Shown one piece after another: positions 5,374 to 7,060 of a stretch of DNA of 7,060 nucleotides. Origin of the DNA: a bacterium. GTDB lineage: Bacteria; Latescibacterota; UBA2968. The stretch covers positions 1 to 7,060 of the forward strand of contig JAPUJS010000646.1 of NCBI GenBank assembly GCA_027296045.1, given 5' to 3'. Both the position numbers and the translations under genes were made by a program. The notes under the pieces are model-generated. The model ran no database searches, was not told where the DNA came from, and saw nothing but the letters and a program-made list of their open reading frames with translations. How positions within the stretch are numbered: position 1 is the first letter of the stretch; the number at the start of each line of letters is the position of its first letter.

Positions 5374-5677
5374 AGAGAAGACTGAGGTCAAACGCTACAA
5401 GATTCAGCATCCTATTTCGGCCTATACCTTTCCCGTCGAAGCGCGGATTCAAAAGGTACAATTTAGTAATACGCATATCTGTGTAGAATTGGCAGATGGA
5501 CGTGCGTTATCGATTCCCCTCCAGTGGATCCCCACATTATATCAGGCCCCTCCCGAAGAGCGCAAAAAGTACAAACTGAACAACGACCGCACAGCTCTGA
5601 TTTGGGACCCTGATCAGTGTACAATCAATGACGAATTGCGTATTGAGGATTACCTGGTTACCCATTCAAAACCCTAG
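5348..5677 (+). CDS. DUF2442 domain protein
   Basis: The 109-residue soluble protein carries a DUF2442 domain at about residues 35-104. The family pattern is clear: VCVELADGR-type strand (here HICVELADGRALSIPLQW, 43-60), then PTLYQAPPEERKKYKL (62-77), ALIWDPDQ (83-90) and the closing NDELRIEDYL (94-103), matching the usual pattern of DGR, PL.W.P.L, A.pEeR, W and De.i...LL. The start is ATG 5348, six bases after GAGG. A TTG at 5336 is in frame but has no good ribosome site. The function of DUF2442 is not established. Members often sit right after a DUF4160 gene, and such pairs have been suggested to be toxin-antitoxin-like. Here the partner appears broken, so this may be an orphan. A bidirectional terminator follows 20 bases after the stop. 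Confidence 0.85.
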   Translation: MALKPEQIEEKTEVKRYKIQHPISAYTFPVEARIQKVQFSNTHICVELADGRALSIPLQWIPTLYQAPPEERKKYKLNNDRTALIWDPDQCTINDELRIEDYLVTHSKP

Positions 5678-5696
5678 TTGGATTTAGAGCGCAAAG

Positions 5697-5736
5697 AAAA
5701 TCCCCGCCGAGTGAACCATTCGGCGGGGATTTTTTA
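5697..5736. terminator. Bidirectional intrinsic terminator between convergent genes
   Basis: A perfect 14-bp inverted repeat, AAAATCCCCGCCGA (5697-5710) and its complement (5720-5733), closes a 9-base loop. T-runs follow on the plus strand (5730-5736) and a TTTTCTTT tract follows on the minus strand. It sits between the DUF2442 stop and the end of the histidine kinase gene, so it should stop transcription from both sides. Confidence 0.93.
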
Positions 5737-5750
5737 TTCACTCAATTTCC

Positions 5751-7060
5751 TTACGAACCTAACGCAGGCAACACCACCGAAACCCTTGTACCGACCCCAA
5801 CGGCGCTGGTTAAAGCAATATCACCGCCGTGTAACCTGGCAATCATCTGGCAAATGGACAGCCCGAGCCCTGCGCCTCCCGTCTCACGGGACCGGTCTTT
5901 ATCCACCCGATAAAATCGCTCGAAGACCTTGTCCTGGTCGATCTCTGGAATACCAACCCCCTGATCCTCGACCATAATTTGCACACCCTCACTTCCATTG
6001 AATGCCTGTTTTCGAACGTCAACCTGAACCGCCAGGCCTGCATCCGAGTATTTCGACGCATTTGAAATCAGGTTGAGAAACAGCTGGGCAAGCAAATTTT
6101 GATCGCCTGCTACCTGGTGGATTCCCTGAACATTTAATGTCAACTTCTGCTGTTTCAACGAACACACGGCCTCCCAGTCCTTTGCCTGTTCTTCACAAAA
6201 TTGTGCCAAATCAATCGGCGTCTGGGAAATGGTCAAAGACGACGTATCGCTACGGGCCAGCAAAAGCAAACTATCCACAATATGAATAATATGCATGGTT
6301 TCTTCCAGCAGGTCCGAGAGCATTTCAATATACTCGGCCTTCTCGCGTTCCTGGGTCAACGCAACTTCGATATTCCCCCTCAAAATGGTCAGGGGTGTTT
6401 GCAACTCGTGCGCAACATTGGACGAGAAATCGTTGATCTGGTTGTAGGATTTTTCAAGCCGTTCGAACAAATCGTTCAGCGTTTCAACCAGGCGCTGTAC
6501 TTCAGAATCGCCCTGGATCAGTTCGATCCGCCGGTCCAAATTCTCCAGATCTATTTCTCCAACCGCCTGTTGGATCGACAACACCGGTCGAACCATCCTG
6601 TTGGCCATCCCATAGGCAAGCCCCATCCCGAGCAACATCACAACAATCAATGTAATCACAACAGTATCGTTCAAAATCTCAATATAGCCATCCATCTGCT
6701 CCACATTGGCCCCGGCCAAAATATAGGCGACAACCGCGTCCCCATTTTTGACAGGCACAACAACACACATCAGCCGCATGTCATCAATATTGAAAAAGAA
6801 GGACTGAGGCGTGGATGTCGGTTCAAAGCGATGAAACTGCTGGATCTCTAAACGTCCTAAATTCGGCGTCTGTTTCAAGGTATTGAATTGCGCGTCCGTC
6901 GCCACGGCAAACTCAAAACCGGGAGCGCCTGCTTCTTCCCCTTCTTCCTCCTCCAACCACTCCGGGTGGTCCAGAACCCGCCGCCCCCCCTCCCCCCCGT
7001 CCATTGTCTCGCGAGACTCCCCGGCATCCGCCCGCCCTGCGGGCTGCCGCCCGCCGGACG
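5751..7060 (-). CDS. Membrane sensor histidine kinase, CusS/heavy-metal-sensor-like (5' end cut by window edge)
   Basis: This is the sensor kinase of a two-component system. The frame stays open to the right edge (435 residues visible), so the first membrane helix and part of the periplasmic domain are missing. Residues are numbered from an internal ATG at 7004. The order is: extracytoplasmic part to about 112; membrane helix 114-136 (TVVITLIVVMLLGMGLAYGM); HAMP about 137-189; H-box with the phosphoacceptor H199 in NVAHELQTPLTILRG; N-box NLISNASKY (311-319); G1 box DQGVGI (347-352); F-box FERFYRVDK (361-369); G2 GGAGLGL (376-382). All catalytic motifs are present, with Q in place of the usual R in HELRTP. 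The response regulator is probably upstream, beyond the edge. The HAMP-kinase arrangement resembles CusS/CopS kinases; the ligand cannot be told. An 80% GC low-complexity segment (6971-7060) encodes Gly/Arg/Glu-rich sequence. Confidence 0.9.
   Translation of the reverse strand, partial: SGGRQPAGRADAGESRETMDGGEGGRRVLDHPEWLEEEEGEEAGAPGFEFAVATDAQFNTLKQTPNLGRLEIQQFHRFEPTSTPQSFFFNIDDMRLMCVVVPVKNGDAVVAYILAGANVEQMDGYIEILNDTVVITLIVVMLLGMGLAYGMANRMVRPVLSIQQAVGEIDLENLDRRIELIQGDSEVQRLVETLNDLFERLEKSYNQINDFSSNVAHELQTPLTILRGNIEVALTQEREKAEYIEMLSDLLEETMHIIHIVDSLLLLARSDTSSLTISQTPIDLAQFCEEQAKDWEAVCSLKQQKLTLNVQGIHQVAGDQNLLAQLFLNLISNASKYSDAGLAVQVDVRKQAFNGSEGVQIMVEDQGVGIPEIDQDKVFERFYRVDKDRSRETGGAGLGLSICQMIARLHGGDIALTSAVGVGTRVSVVLPALGS
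6971..7060. repeat. GC-rich palindromic and G-tract segment within the kinase gene
   Basis: About 80% of these 90 bases are G or C, well above the rest of the window. Positions 6984-6998 are C7-T-C7 (G7-A-G7 on the coding strand). GCCCGC / GCGGGC / GCCCGC arms at 7030-7035, 7039-7044 and 7049-7054 can form alternative hairpins. The frame stays open throughout. It may be an in-frame insertion in the sensor domain, or the edge of a larger low-complexity region. Confidence 0.6.

Noticed and set aside
5188..5391. A minus-strand reading frame of 67 codons upstream of the DUF2442 start.
   Set aside because: It runs antisense across the DUF2442 start and the DUF4160-like pieces, and I recognise no domain in it. 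The plus-strand reading explains the region better.
6201..6851. A 216-codon plus-strand reading frame.
   Set aside because: It lies wholly antisense within the histidine kinase gene, whose catalytic motifs are intact. It is His/Asn/Gln-rich, as expected for an antisense shadow.

Overview
This window is mostly one flagellar structural operon read on the minus strand. In transcription order it holds flgF, flgG, flgA, flgH, flgI, a single-domain rod-binding flgJ, and the start of flgN, which runs off the left edge. L-ring (FlgH) and P-ring (FlgI) proteins, exported signal peptides and a putative sigma-54 promoter point to a flagellated Gram-negative (diderm) bacterium. The base composition is moderately GC-rich, and TTG is used as a start codon at least twice. 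I cannot assign a lineage from the sequence alone.

Layout: 1-187 is flgN (partial); 254-772 flgJ; 783-1925 flgI; 1983-2576 flgH; 2605-3321 flgA; 3343-4146 flgG; 4204-4971 flgF. The control region is 4972-5176. It carries a sigma-54 type element that matches the consensus fully, a sigma-70 type element further upstream, a 10-bp-spaced direct repeat and, about 170 bp further out, a perfect 16-bp palindrome. On the plus strand, 5177-5373 looks like the decayed remains of a DUF4160 gene. It overlaps an intact DUF2442 gene (5348-5677). A strong bidirectional terminator (5697-5736) separates this from a sensor histidine kinase on the minus strand (5751-7060), whose N-terminus lies beyond the right edge.

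How the genes work together: FlgF and FlgG form the proximal and distal rod. FlgJ caps or assembles the rod. FlgA is the periplasmic chaperone for the P-ring protein FlgI. FlgH forms the outer-membrane L-ring. FlgN is the export chaperone for the hook-filament junction proteins FlgK and FlgL, which would be expected just past the left edge. The order follows the assembly sequence, and the close spacing supports co-transcription from the flgF promoter region. The kinase and the DUF2442 gene are unrelated neighbours as far as the sequence shows.

The flagellar core is conventional. The unusual points are a recent 75-bp tandem duplication and a short collagen-like stretch in FlgJ, an FlgH with no lipobox cysteine, the DUF4160 remnant, and an 80% GC, palindrome-rich, G-tract-containing insert in the kinase sensor region. 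I found no clearly new multi-gene system.
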